From: Streptococcus thermophilus
GTDB lineage: Bacteria > Actinomycetota > Actinomycetes > Mycobacteriales > Mycobacteriaceae
Direction: 5' to 3'
Assembly (NCBI GenBank): GCA_900618065.1
Contig: UYIL01000003.1
Coordinates: forward strand, 744,001 to 808,000
DNA length: 64,000 nucleotides
The notes below the pieces were generated by a model that saw nothing but the letters and a program-made list of their open reading frames with translations, was not told the DNA's origin and searched no databases. The stretch's first letter is position 1, and every line of letters begins with the position of its first letter. Both the position numbers and the translations under genes were made by a program. Shown one piece after another: positions 1 to 7,364 of the stretch.

Positions 1-222
1 GTCGGCACCGTCGAGGTCGTTGTTGCCCAGGTCCAGTTCGGAGGCGGACAGGCTGTTGCCCAGGCGGCCGATGGAGTAGTAGCCCATTCCGGCGATAACG
101 AGCAGCACAACGGACAAGGTGGCCAGCAGCCCTTTGACGGCTGGGTGGCCTGCTTGGGAGATGTCCCGTGCACGCGACGGTGCCGCCTGGATGTCGCGCA
201 CAGGCCTGTAGTGCTCACTCAC
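1..222 (-). CDS. LytR-CpsA-Psr (LCP) family protein, N-terminal fragment
   Basis: The reading frame is open from a GTG start at 222 to the left edge, giving 74 residues. A short basic cytoplasmic tail is followed by a single hydrophobic segment (about residues 35-51, GLLATLSVVLLVIAG), then a Gly/Ser/Asp-rich extracellular stretch. LCP proteins are membrane-anchored phosphotransferases that attach arabinogalactan or teichoic-type polymers to peptidoglycan. The catalytic domain lies outside the window, so the family call rests on this N-terminus and on divergent pairing with wbbL, which is the usual corynebacterial arrangement. An AAGGGG sequence upstream of the GTG supports the start. Confidence 0.6.
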   Translation of the reverse strand, partial: MSEHYRPVRDIQAAPSRARDISQAGHPAVKGLLATLSVVLLVIAGMGYYSIGRLGNSLSASELDLGNNDLDGAD

Positions 223-312
223 GAATCGTGTCGCCCCTTGTCTCGAATTAGCTTGAAAGTATACGGTACGGGCCCGCCAAAACTCTTCCCGTGCGCGGTA
301 AGCTGCCCCACT

Positions 313-1191
313 GTGAGCAATCCCGAAACTCCGCTGGCAGTGATCACCGTGACGTACTCGCCGGGCAAGCATTTGCCGGCGCTGGTGGAATCGCTCGCAG
401 AGGCGACGGCACGGCCGACCCGACTTATTTGCGCGGACAACGGTTCTATCGACGGGGTGCCGCAAGATGTTGCGCGTGAGTGCAACAACGTGGACTTCAT
501 GCCCACGGGAGGCAACATTGGTTACGGCCCTGCGATCAACTTCGCCGCACGCTCGCTTATCGACGATAAAAATGCCGGCCGCATCGACCCCACCTACTTC
601 CTCATCGTCAACCCAGACGTGGAGTTCCTGCCCGGCTCCATCGATGCCCTGCTCGGGTGTGCACGGGCGCATCCGGAGGCCGGGGCAGTGGGGCCGAGGA
701 TTGAAGAGGTGGACGGGTCGGCGTATCCGTCGGCACGCGAAGTGCCCACGTTGGTCACCGGGATCGGCCATGCTGTGTTGTACCCGCTGTGGCCGGGGAA
801 TCCGTTCAGTCGCGCCTACAAAGCCGGGGAGGAGATGGACACGCTGCGCCGCGCCGGATGGCTGTCCGGGTCGTGCCTGCTGGTGCGGTGGGACGCGTTT
901 GAGGCCCTCGGCGGGTTTGACGAGCGCTACTTCATGTACTTCGAAGACATTGATTTCGGGGACCGGCTGACCCGCGCCGGGTGGGAGAACCTGTTCTGCC
1001 CCGACGCGCTCATCGCCCACGACCAGGGCCACGCCGCGAAGAAGTACTCCGCGGTGACCACGCCGGCACACCATGACTCTGCCTTCCGTTTCCAGGCAGA
1101 CCGCCACCCGCGCTGGTGGGAGGCGCCGCTGCGGCTCATCTTGTGGTCCGGGCTGAAATTACGCGCCGCGCTGGCCCGTGCTGTGGGGTAG
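313..1191 (+). CDS. wbbL: Rhamnosyltransferase WbbL (GT2 family)
   Basis: The 292-residue protein is a GT2 (GT-A fold) glycosyltransferase. It has an N-terminal nucleotide-sugar fold (AVITVTYSPG, ADNGS), a metal-binding NPDVEF motif in the middle, and the acceptor-side region WLSGSCLLVR...GGFDERYFMYFEDIDF. In Corynebacteriales WbbL transfers rhamnose from dTDP-rhamnose to decaprenyl-PP-GlcNAc, making the linker between peptidoglycan and arabinogalactan on the cytoplasmic side of the membrane. The frame is open further upstream, but the GTG at 313 matches the family N-terminus. It is followed by manC and is divergent from the LCP gene, so polymer synthesis and attachment genes are adjacent. 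Confidence 0.85.
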   Translation: MSNPETPLAVITVTYSPGKHLPALVESLAEATARPTRLICADNGSIDGVPQDVARECNNVDFMPTGGNIGYGPAINFAARSLIDDKNAGRIDPTYFLIVNPDVEFLPGSIDALLGCARAHPEAGAVGPRIEEVDGSAYPSAREVPTLVTGIGHAVLYPLWPGNPFSRAYKAGEEMDTLRRAGWLSGSCLLVRWDAFEALGGFDERYFMYFEDIDFGDRLTRAGWENLFCPDALIAHDQGHAAKKYSAVTTPAHHDSAFRFQADRHPRWWEAPLRLILWSGLKLRAALARAVG

Positions 1192-1276
1192 CTGGGAGCG
1201 TGCTCATATGAAGTTGCAACCGATCCGTGACAGGTAAATGCGCGGTTTTGTTGATGTGTCGGGTTAGGTTGAACGC

Positions 1277-2365
1277 ATGGTTTCTACGATCGATCCTGCG
1301 CAAACGGACGCCGTCGTTCTTGTGGGCGGCCAAGGCACGCGCCTTCGCCCGCTGACAGTCTCTACGCCGAAGCCGATGCTTCCCACCGCCGGCTACCCCT
1401 TTTTGGCGCACTTGCTTGCGCGGATCCAGGCCGCTGGCATCAAGCACGTTGTCATGGGCACCTCCTATAAGGCGGAGGTGTTCGAGGAGCACTTCGGTGA
1501 CGGCACCGACTTGGGTCTGGAGATCGAGTACGTCGTGGAGGAGGAGGCTCTGGGCACTGGCGGGGCGATCCGCAACGTCGAGTCCCGGCTGCGTTATGGC
1601 ACCGCGATGATCTTCAACGGCGATGTTCTCTCCGGGGCGGACTTGGGTGAGATCCTGAACACCCACGCCGAGCGTGAGGCGGATGTGACTCTCCATCTGG
1701 TGCGTGTGCCGGATCCGAGCCAGTTCGGTTCCGTGCCCACCGACTCGAACGGCCGCGTTCAGGCGTTTCTGGAAAAGACGGAGGCGCCGCCGACTGACCA
1801 GATCAACGCCGGCTGCTACGTCTTCCAGCGCGACGTGATTCAGTCCATCCCGCAGGGTCGCGCGGTGTCGGTTGAGCGTGAGACCTTCCCCGGACTGCTG
1901 AAGTCCGGCGCGCGCGTGTACGGCCATGTGGACACGACGTACTGGCGCGACATGGGGCGCCCGTCCGACTTCGTGCAGGGTTCTTCCGACTTGGTGCGCG
2001 GTATCGCGCCCTCGCCGCTGCTGGAGGGCCGAACAGGCGAATCGCTTGTCGACGATTCCGCTGGCGTCGCCGGCGGCGCCATCCTCGTCGGTGGCACCTT
2101 TGTCGGCCGCGGCTCTACCATTGGCGCGGGCTGCCGTCTAGACGACTGCGTGATTTTTGATGGTGTGACTATTGAGCCGGGCGCGATGATCCGCGATTCC
2201 ATCATTGCCTCGGGAGCGCGAATTGGTGCCAACGCACGCATTCAGGACTGCGTGATCGGCGACGGCGTGCAGATCGGCGCGCGGTGCGAACTGCAGGGAG
2301 GCATGCGCATCTGGCCGGGCGTGAACATTCCCGATTTGGGAGTGCGCTTCTCGCCGGACGCGTAA
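1277..2365 (+). CDS. manC: Mannose-1-phosphate guanylyltransferase (nucleotidyltransferase plus left-handed beta helix)
   Basis: The 362-residue protein opens with the sugar-nucleotidyltransferase signature VLVGGQGTRLRPLT and STPKPMLP, carries the metal-binding motif FNGDVLSG, and ends in hexapeptide repeats (GARIGANARIQDCVIGDGVQIGARC) of a left-handed beta helix. This is the architecture of the actinobacterial enzyme variously named ManC, ManB or RmlA2, which makes GDP-mannose from mannose-1-phosphate and GTP. ManB and ManA, encoded downstream, supply the substrate. Glucose-1-phosphate thymidylyltransferase is the alternative, but the context favours GDP-mannose for lipomannan and mannosylated glycolipids. 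Confidence 0.8.
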   Translation: MVSTIDPAQTDAVVLVGGQGTRLRPLTVSTPKPMLPTAGYPFLAHLLARIQAAGIKHVVMGTSYKAEVFEEHFGDGTDLGLEIEYVVEEEALGTGGAIRNVESRLRYGTAMIFNGDVLSGADLGEILNTHAEREADVTLHLVRVPDPSQFGSVPTDSNGRVQAFLEKTEAPPTDQINAGCYVFQRDVIQSIPQGRAVSVERETFPGLLKSGARVYGHVDTTYWRDMGRPSDFVQGSSDLVRGIAPSPLLEGRTGESLVDDSAGVAGGAILVGGTFVGRGSTIGAGCRLDDCVIFDGVTIEPGAMIRDSIIASGARIGANARIQDCVIGDGVQIGARCELQGGMRIWPGVNIPDLGVRFSPDA

Positions 2366-2705
2366 TGACACGCCGAATTAGTAGCGGAATAGTTGCAATA
2401 CCCCATCGGTGCTACTACATGTAGTACCCCCGGCTTTTGCCCCCGGAAAAAGGGTCATGTTACTGGTGTGACTGGTGTGGTACCTTACGCGGAAAATGAA
2501 CTGCCTTGCCTGATGAAAGCCTATTTTTCTCCTGAAAACGGTCGTTCTTAGTTGACGCGTTTTGGCGAACGCCGTTTTAATCGCAATAGTGTAATTCCAC
2601 ACGGAAACACAGCAACACAGCAACACAACAACAAAGAAATTCCAGTGGGTGACTCCCAACGGCGTCACCAACGGTGCAAACGAAACTACTCAGAAAGGGG
2701 ATGGC
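2366..2705. promoter_or_regulatory. Long leader of whcD with palindrome and octamer array
   Basis: This 340-bp gap precedes whcD and holds no convincing gene. It contains a perfect 14-bp palindrome TACTACATGTAGTA at 2413-2426 and a C/G-rich hairpin-like stretch just after it. An AC-rich array of about four 8-nt units (AGCAACAC-type) occupies 2603-2634. The gap ends in the AGAAAGGGG ribosome binding site of whcD. Long, tightly controlled leaders are common for WhiB2/WhmD-class genes, so the palindrome is a plausible operator. That role is inference. Confidence 0.45.
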
Positions 2706-3005
2706 GTGGAAGACATGGTTGACAACGCCATTCTGCGTGGCGCGGCCGCGGGCGGAATGACCCTCGACGAACTGTTCGGCACCGTCGAGCAGGAATGGCA
2801 AGACCAGGCGCTGTGCGCCCAGACAGACCCGGAAGCGTTCTTCCCCGAGAAGGGTGGCTCCACCCGCGAGGCCAAGCGCATCTGCCAGGCCTGCGCGGTG
2901 CGCGACGAGTGCCTTGAGTACGCGCTGGAGCACGACGAGCGCTTCGGTATCTGGGGCGGCCTGTCCGACCGTGAGCGCCGGCGCCTCCGCCGCCAGATCG
3001 GCTAG
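2706..3005 (+). CDS. whcD: WhiB-family Fe-S transcriptional regulator WhcD (WhiB2/WhmD type)
   Basis: The 99-residue protein has four iron-sulfur cysteines at 37, 60, 63 and 69 in the WhiB C-x22-C-x2-C-x5-C arrangement. They are followed by the GIWGG turn and a basic DNA-binding tail (RERRRLRRQ). WhiB proteins bind a [4Fe-4S] cluster and act with the primary sigma factor. The WhiB2/WhmD/WhcD class governs division and septation. The start is the GTG at 2706, placed 5 nt after AGAAAGGGG, giving VEDMVDNAI. A longer in-frame start at 2649 lacks a good ribosome binding site. Location after wbbL-manC is the conserved actinobacterial position. Confidence 0.88.
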   Translation: MEDMVDNAILRGAAAGGMTLDELFGTVEQEWQDQALCAQTDPEAFFPEKGGSTREAKRICQACAVRDECLEYALEHDERFGIWGGLSDRERRRLRRQIG

Positions 3006-3033
3006 TAGTTGCTAGCTAGCTGGCGCTGGTCAG

Positions 3034-3594
3034 CTACCACTGGAAGTCCGGGTCAATATCGCGCGGATCCAGGTTAAGGTAGTTGGCCACAAGGGCGGTC
3101 AGCACGATTGTCAACAGCTCGGCACGTTCCCGGGCTGTTTTCGCGCGCCGCTCAACCGGTGCGCGGAACACCACGAAACGGGCGCGGGTCGGGTTGCCGT
3201 AGCGGTCCACCCCAGCCTGCAAGACGCGGCCGAGCGGAACGGGACCGTCTGCGAAAATCTCCTCCGGTAGAACTGCCGCGGCGCTGGTGTTCGCGGCATC
3301 CCGGCGCATCCGCATGCGGGGGATGGTGTCCACGGCCAGATCCACACCGGCCAGCTGCGCAGAGTAAGCGTTCTGCAAGGGCGCGTACGCTTCCAGAACC
3401 AGCTGGTCGAAGGCCATTGAACGGGTCCGGTACCGGGGTACCGCCACCGGCAGCATCGGCCCGCGGACCCCGCGGCCGTGACGGTCCCGGCGCGGAGGCA
3501 ACCACGACGGGTCCTGGGCTGGGCTGGCTGGTGTATTGTCCTGATCGCGGCGCGGATCCTGCCCGCGGTCAGGGCCTGTGGCGGTGGAGGACAT
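3034..3594 (-). CDS. Metallopeptidase-family (minimal zincin fold) protein with lost HExxH motif
   Basis: This 186-residue protein has a disordered, Arg/Pro-rich first third, then a domain ending in LTIVLTALVANYLNLDPRDIDPD. That C-terminal helix lines up with the HExxH helix of the small metallopeptidase family (PF06262-like), but the zinc-binding His and Glu residues are absent: TALVA stands where HExxH would be. Actinobacterial members next to whiB2 show the same loss as far as I recall, so it is probably a non-catalytic protein of unknown role. It is transcribed against its neighbours, between whcD and the DUF3499 gene. Confidence 0.55.
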   Translation of the reverse strand: MSSTATGPDRGQDPRRDQDNTPASPAQDPSWLPPRRDRHGRGVRGPMLPVAVPRYRTRSMAFDQLVLEAYAPLQNAYSAQLAGVDLAVDTIPRMRMRRDAANTSAAAVLPEEIFADGPVPLGRVLQAGVDRYGNPTRARFVVFRAPVERRAKTARERAELLTIVLTALVANYLNLDPRDIDPDFQW

Positions 3595-3689
3595 GCCTTC
3601 AATCTAGGCCAGCCGTGATCTGTCGCGGACGGGGGCGCGCCGCGTGGCGAGGGGCAAAAATCTCTCCGGCGCGCTTACACTAGTGAGCC

Positions 3690-4154
3690 GTGAGTACCTT
3701 TCGTCGTTGCTGCCGTCCGGGGTGCGGCCGGCCTGCCATCGCCACGCTGGTGTACGCGTACTCCGAGAAGACGGCCATTGTCAGCCCGTTGTCGCCCAGT
3801 CCGGACCCGCACGCATGGGATCTGTGCCAGCGGCACTCGGAACACATCACTGCGCCGGTGGGGTGGGACATGGTGCGCATCGACAACATCGAGCTGTCTG
3901 ATGAAGACGAGCTCACCGCGCTGGCCCACGCTGTGTCCGAGGCAGGGCGTGTGACCACTGGCCTGGTGGATACCACCCGTGACCCGATCGAGTTCGACGG
4001 CCGCGACTTCACTAACCCGCAGACCTCCAACCACCCCGTCTACCGCACCAAGCGCATCGGGGAGCACCTGGAGGAGCACAAGGCTGCCCGTCGCGCGCAC
4101 CTGAGCATTGTGCCGGACCCGGAGGCGGAGGCCGCCGCCGAGGACGGAAAATAG
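3690..4154 (+). CDS. DUF3499 family protein
   Basis: The 154-residue protein begins with a Cys-rich segment (FRRCCRPGCGRPA, then HAWDLCQRHSEHI) that could bind a metal through CC-x3-C and C-x2-H. The C-terminal tail is charged. These are the hallmarks of DUF3499, a conserved actinobacterial protein of unknown function always found near whiB2 and manB. The start is a GTG at 3690. The gene is normally followed directly by manB, but here a toxin-antitoxin pair lies between them. Confidence 0.75.
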   Translation: MSTFRRCCRPGCGRPAIATLVYAYSEKTAIVSPLSPSPDPHAWDLCQRHSEHITAPVGWDMVRIDNIELSDEDELTALAHAVSEAGRVTTGLVDTTRDPIEFDGRDFTNPQTSNHPVYRTKRIGEHLEEHKAARRAHLSIVPDPEAEAAAEDGK

Positions 4155-4191
4155 CAATAAGCCTTGACCGGCACCTCTACTTGGTTGACTA

Positions 4192-4209
4192 TGTAACTAC
4201 GTATCTACA
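4192..4209. promoter_or_regulatory. Candidate operator of the toxin-antitoxin operon
   Basis: The 18-bp sequence TGTAACTACGTATCTACA has inverted TGTA/TACA ends around a central ACGT. It lies between a TTGACT element (4185-4190) and the AAGGAGG ribosome binding site of the antitoxin. Antitoxins of the Phd/YefM family repress their own operon by binding such palindromes. The binding itself is inferred. Confidence 0.4.
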
Positions 4210-4221
4210 AGGAGGGGTGCC

Positions 4222-4461
4222 GTGACTACGATCTCTTCACGCGATTTCAACCACGATGTAGGTGCGGCTAAGCGCGCCGCTCTCGATGGGCCCGTTGTGA
4301 TTACTGAGCGGGGAGAACCTTCGCACGTGCTTCTTTCGATAGAGACATACCGAAAGCTGCAGGGGGATGGAGCAAGCTTTGTCAGAAAGCTTCGTATGAG
4401 CGATCCGGTCGACGCTGAATTTGAAAGAGTAGATCTTGAGTTCCGGGTTCCGGAGTTTTGA
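4222..4461 (+). CDS. Type II antitoxin, Phd/YefM family
   Basis: The 79-residue protein has the Phd/YefM N-terminal fold: SSRDFNHDVGAAKRAALDGPVVITERGEPSHVLLSIETYRKL is the typical DNA-binding and dimerisation half. The C-terminal tail (VDAEFERVDLEFRVPEF) is the part that wraps the toxin. It starts at a GTG behind AAGGAGG and its TGA stop overlaps the toxin ATG (TGATG), so translation is coupled. It neutralises the VapC-type RNase encoded next and should autoregulate the pair. Confidence 0.85.
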   Translation: MTTISSRDFNHDVGAAKRAALDGPVVITERGEPSHVLLSIETYRKLQGDGASFVRKLRMSDPVDAEFERVDLEFRVPEF

Positions 4462-4874
4462 TGTACCTCCTGGACACAAACGTTCTAAGCGAGTTTCAGC
4501 GGTCCCATCCCGACGAGGGGGTGCTGAGCTGGATGGAATCGGTGGACCCCTTTAAGCTCAACATTTCTGTCCTCACCGTGCTCGAGATTGAGGTGGGTAT
4601 CTTGCGGCTGGCCCGTCGAGACGAAGTCCAAGCCATGCGCCTGCGTAATTGGTTGGATGAGGCTGTGTTGGATGGATTCGAGGGTCGTACACTTCCGGTC
4701 ACGCTGGAGATCTCTCGTCGAGCAGCGCAAACCCATGTACCGAATCCGAAGCCGACGATTGATGCCTTGCTGGGCGCAACCGCCTCGGTGCACGGTCTGA
4801 CGGTCGTGACGCGCAACGTTAGGGACTTTGCGGATCTGGGCGTGCCTGTGTTCAATCCCTGGCGCGCAGCCTAG
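4461..4874 (+). CDS. vapC: Type II toxin, PIN-domain ribonuclease (VapC/FitB type)
   Basis: The 137-residue PIN-domain protein keeps the acidic metal-binding set: Asp5 in YLLDTNVLSE, Glu42 in VLTVLEIEVG, Asp101 in TIDALLGATA and Asp122 near VTRNVRDF. VapC toxins are Mg-dependent RNases that usually cleave tRNA or rRNA when freed from antitoxin. The ATG overlaps the antitoxin stop codon. The pair lies between the DUF3499 gene and manB, genes that normally adjoin, so it is probably a horizontally acquired insertion. All catalytic residues are present, so the toxin looks functional. Confidence 0.87.
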   Translation: MYLLDTNVLSEFQRSHPDEGVLSWMESVDPFKLNISVLTVLEIEVGILRLARRDEVQAMRLRNWLDEAVLDGFEGRTLPVTLEISRRAAQTHVPNPKPTIDALLGATASVHGLTVVTRNVRDFADLGVPVFNPWRAA

Positions 4875-4910
4875 CCCTAAAGCGTTCATGCCGGTCTAGG
4901 ATCGTAAGGC

Positions 4911-6299
4911 ATGAGCGAACCTACTAAGCGCAGCCGCGAGGCTGTCACTCAAGCGGTGAAGGCCTATGACATCCGCGGCTTGGTCGAACCTGCCGACAGG
5001 GCCACCATCGACCGCGACTTCGTCTTCGATGCCGGCGCCGCCTTCGCGTCCATCCTGCGGGAGGAGGGGGAGAAGACTGTCGCCGTCGGCCACGACATGC
5101 GCCCGTCCTCGCCGGAGCTCGCCGCCGCGTTCGCCGAAGGCGTGACCAGTCAGGGGCTCGATGTCGTCGCGCTCGGCTTGACCTCGACCGACCAGCTCTA
5201 CTTCGCGGCCGGCACGCTCGGATGCGCGGGCGCGATGTTCACCGCCTCGCACAACCCCGCCCAGTACAACGGCATCAAGCTCTGCCGCGCGGGTGCGACG
5301 CCGGTCAGCCAAGATAGCGGTCTTGCGGAGATCACGCAGATGCTTATCGACGGCACACCCGCCTTCGACGGCCCCACCGGCACCGTCAAGGAATACGACA
5401 TCCTCGACGACTACGCCTCCTTCCTCCGCGAACTGGTGCCGCTTCCGGACAGCCGGAAACTGATCATCGCAGTCGACGCCGCTAACGGCATGGCCGGCCA
5501 CACGGTGCCCGCGGTGCTGGGCGACCAGGATGTCCGCACCCTCTACTTCGAGCTGGACGGCACCTTCCCCAACCATGAGGCCAACCCCTTGGAGCCGGAG
5601 AATTTGAAGGATTTGCAGGGGTTCGTCGTCAAGCAAGGCGCTGATATCGGCCTTGCCTTCGACGGCGACGCTGACCGCTGCTTCGTCGTCGACGAGAACG
5701 GCGACCCGGTCAGCCCGTCTGCGATCACCGCGCTGGTGGCCGAGCGCACGCTGGAGGACAATCCCGGCGCGACGATCATCTACAACGCGATCACCTCGCA
5801 AGCCGTGCCCGAGCTGATTGAGGCGAAGGGCGGCCAGGGCGTGCGCACGCGCGTGGGCCACTCCTACATTAAGGCGCAAATGGCCGAAAAGGGCGCGCTC
5901 TTCGGCGGCGAGCACTCCGCGCACTACTACTTCGCCGACTTCTTCAACGCGGACTCCGGCATGGTGGCCGCCCTCCACGTGCTGGCCGCGCTGGCGGAGC
6001 AGGACAAGCCGCTGAGCGAGCTGATGGCCCAGTACAACCGCTATGCCGCCTCCGGCGAGATCAACTCTGAAGTCGCCGACCAGCAGGCTGCAATGGACGC
6101 TGTCGTCGAGGCGTTCGCCGACCGCACGGAGTCCGTGGACACCCTCGACGGCGTGACCGTGTCCCTGGCGGGATCGAAGACGTGGTTCAACGTCCGCGCC
6201 TCCAACACCGAGCCGCTGCTGCGCTTGAACGTCGAAGCTGAAACGCAGGCTGAAGTCGACGCTGTGGTCGAGGAAGTGCTGGGGATCATCCGGGCATGA
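4911..6299 (+). CDS. manB: Phosphomannomutase/phosphoglucomutase
   Basis: The 462-residue alpha-D-phosphohexomutase has the phosphoserine loop TASHNPAQYNG (catalytic Ser113), the Mg-binding loop DGDADR (Asp251, 253, 255), a sugar-binding GEHSAHYYF motif and the phosphate-binding SNTEPLLRLN near the C-terminus. It interconverts mannose-6-phosphate and mannose-1-phosphate for GDP-mannose synthesis by the ManC encoded upstream. The length matches the actinobacterial PmmA/ManB family. Its TGA stop overlaps the ATG of the next gene, so the two are translationally coupled. Confidence 0.92.
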   Translation: MSEPTKRSREAVTQAVKAYDIRGLVEPADRATIDRDFVFDAGAAFASILREEGEKTVAVGHDMRPSSPELAAAFAEGVTSQGLDVVALGLTSTDQLYFAAGTLGCAGAMFTASHNPAQYNGIKLCRAGATPVSQDSGLAEITQMLIDGTPAFDGPTGTVKEYDILDDYASFLRELVPLPDSRKLIIAVDAANGMAGHTVPAVLGDQDVRTLYFELDGTFPNHEANPLEPENLKDLQGFVVKQGADIGLAFDGDADRCFVVDENGDPVSPSAITALVAERTLEDNPGATIIYNAITSQAVPELIEAKGGQGVRTRVGHSYIKAQMAEKGALFGGEHSAHYYFADFFNADSGMVAALHVLAALAEQDKPLSELMAQYNRYAASGEINSEVADQQAAMDAVVEAFADRTESVDTLDGVTVSLAGSKTWFNVRASNTEPLLRLNVEAETQAEVDAVVEEVLGIIRA

Positions 6300-7297
6300 C
6301 CGACTCCTCCAACCGCTACTTCGAGGGTGCTGCGCACTACGACCGCGAAACCGTGCGGTTTTTCGACATCGCTCACGAGGGCGCCCAGCTGCGCGCCGTC
6401 GCCGAAGCTGCGGGGCGGTTGGAGCACCTTGCCGGGGTGAACCCGCGCAGTGTGGTGGTGCTGGCCACTGACCAGATCGCTGCTGCGGCAGCGCGGTGCG
6501 CGCTAACGCTGGCAGGGCAGGAACGTGCTGCTGGCGCAGGTGCCGGCCTGCGATGGCCGGTCATGGTCGCCAATGAGCTGCCGGGGTATGTCGGCCCGCT
6601 CGATGTCGTGGTGGTTGTCGGCGACGCGCCCGATGCGGAAGCCGTCACGCGCGCGCTGTCCACCGCGGCTGGCCGTGGCGCGGAGACCGTTCTAGCCGGG
6701 CCGCAGACCGGGCCCGTAGTGGAGGATGCGCCTGATCCCACTGTGGTTCTTCCCGCGCCGCCAACCACTCTCGGTGCCTCGCCGCTGCGCACCATCGCCG
6801 CGGTCACTGCTGTGCTGCAGACATTGGAGGGCGCGACATCGCACCAGGTGGCTGAGCTCGCGGCCGCCGCCGACGACGTCGACGAGGAGCTGCGCCAGCT
6901 CTCGCCCGAGCGCGACAGCACGACCAACCTGGCCCGCCAGCTGCGCGAGTTCGTGGCCGGGAAGCGGATCATGCACACCGGTTACACGACCTCCGGGGCA
7001 GCTGTGGCCGAGGTGGCGGCGGTGATATGGGCGGTGAAGGGGTTGGCGGGAGGATTCGTCGATAAGCATGAGCTTGCTGGCGCGCTTGAGGAGACCTCCA
7101 GCCCCGCAGACGACATTTTCCACGACCCCTACTTGGATGGTCCAGTCGTTTCGGTAGCCACGATCGTGTGGGGTGAGGATGATCCGCGGCTACCCGGCGG
7201 GCGGGCGGAGCAGTCCGCCGCAACCAGCCTGTTTACGCAGGCACTGTGCCTGATCGTGCGCGCCTACGCCACCACAGCGCTCTCAGATGATTCCTAA
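6296..7297 (+). CDS. TobH-like / SIS-fold phosphosugar isomerase-like protein
   Basis: The 333-residue protein sits between manB and manA, where Actinobacteria carry a gene annotated TobH or phosphoglucose/phosphomannose isomerase-like. Alanine-rich alternating beta-alpha segments (SVVVLATDQIAAAAARCAL, DVVVVVGDAPDAEAVTRAL, GAETVLAGPQTG) resemble two SIS (sugar isomerase) halves. No catalytic residues can be assigned by eye. The 4-nt overlap with manB and its place in the mannose cluster suggest a role in mannose-phosphate metabolism. The exact reaction is unknown. Confidence 0.65.
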   Translation: MTDSSNRYFEGAAHYDRETVRFFDIAHEGAQLRAVAEAAGRLEHLAGVNPRSVVVLATDQIAAAAARCALTLAGQERAAGAGAGLRWPVMVANELPGYVGPLDVVVVVGDAPDAEAVTRALSTAAGRGAETVLAGPQTGPVVEDAPDPTVVLPAPPTTLGASPLRTIAAVTAVLQTLEGATSHQVAELAAAADDVDEELRQLSPERDSTTNLARQLREFVAGKRIMHTGYTTSGAAVAEVAAVIWAVKGLAGGFVDKHELAGALEETSSPADDIFHDPYLDGPVVSVATIVWGEDDPRLPGGRAEQSAATSLFTQALCLIVRAYATTALSDDS

Positions 7298-7364
7298 CTG
7301 GACCGCCTGTGAGCGGACTACGCGCGCTCTATCATTGAGCTGACAAGACAGTAGGGGAGCGACC

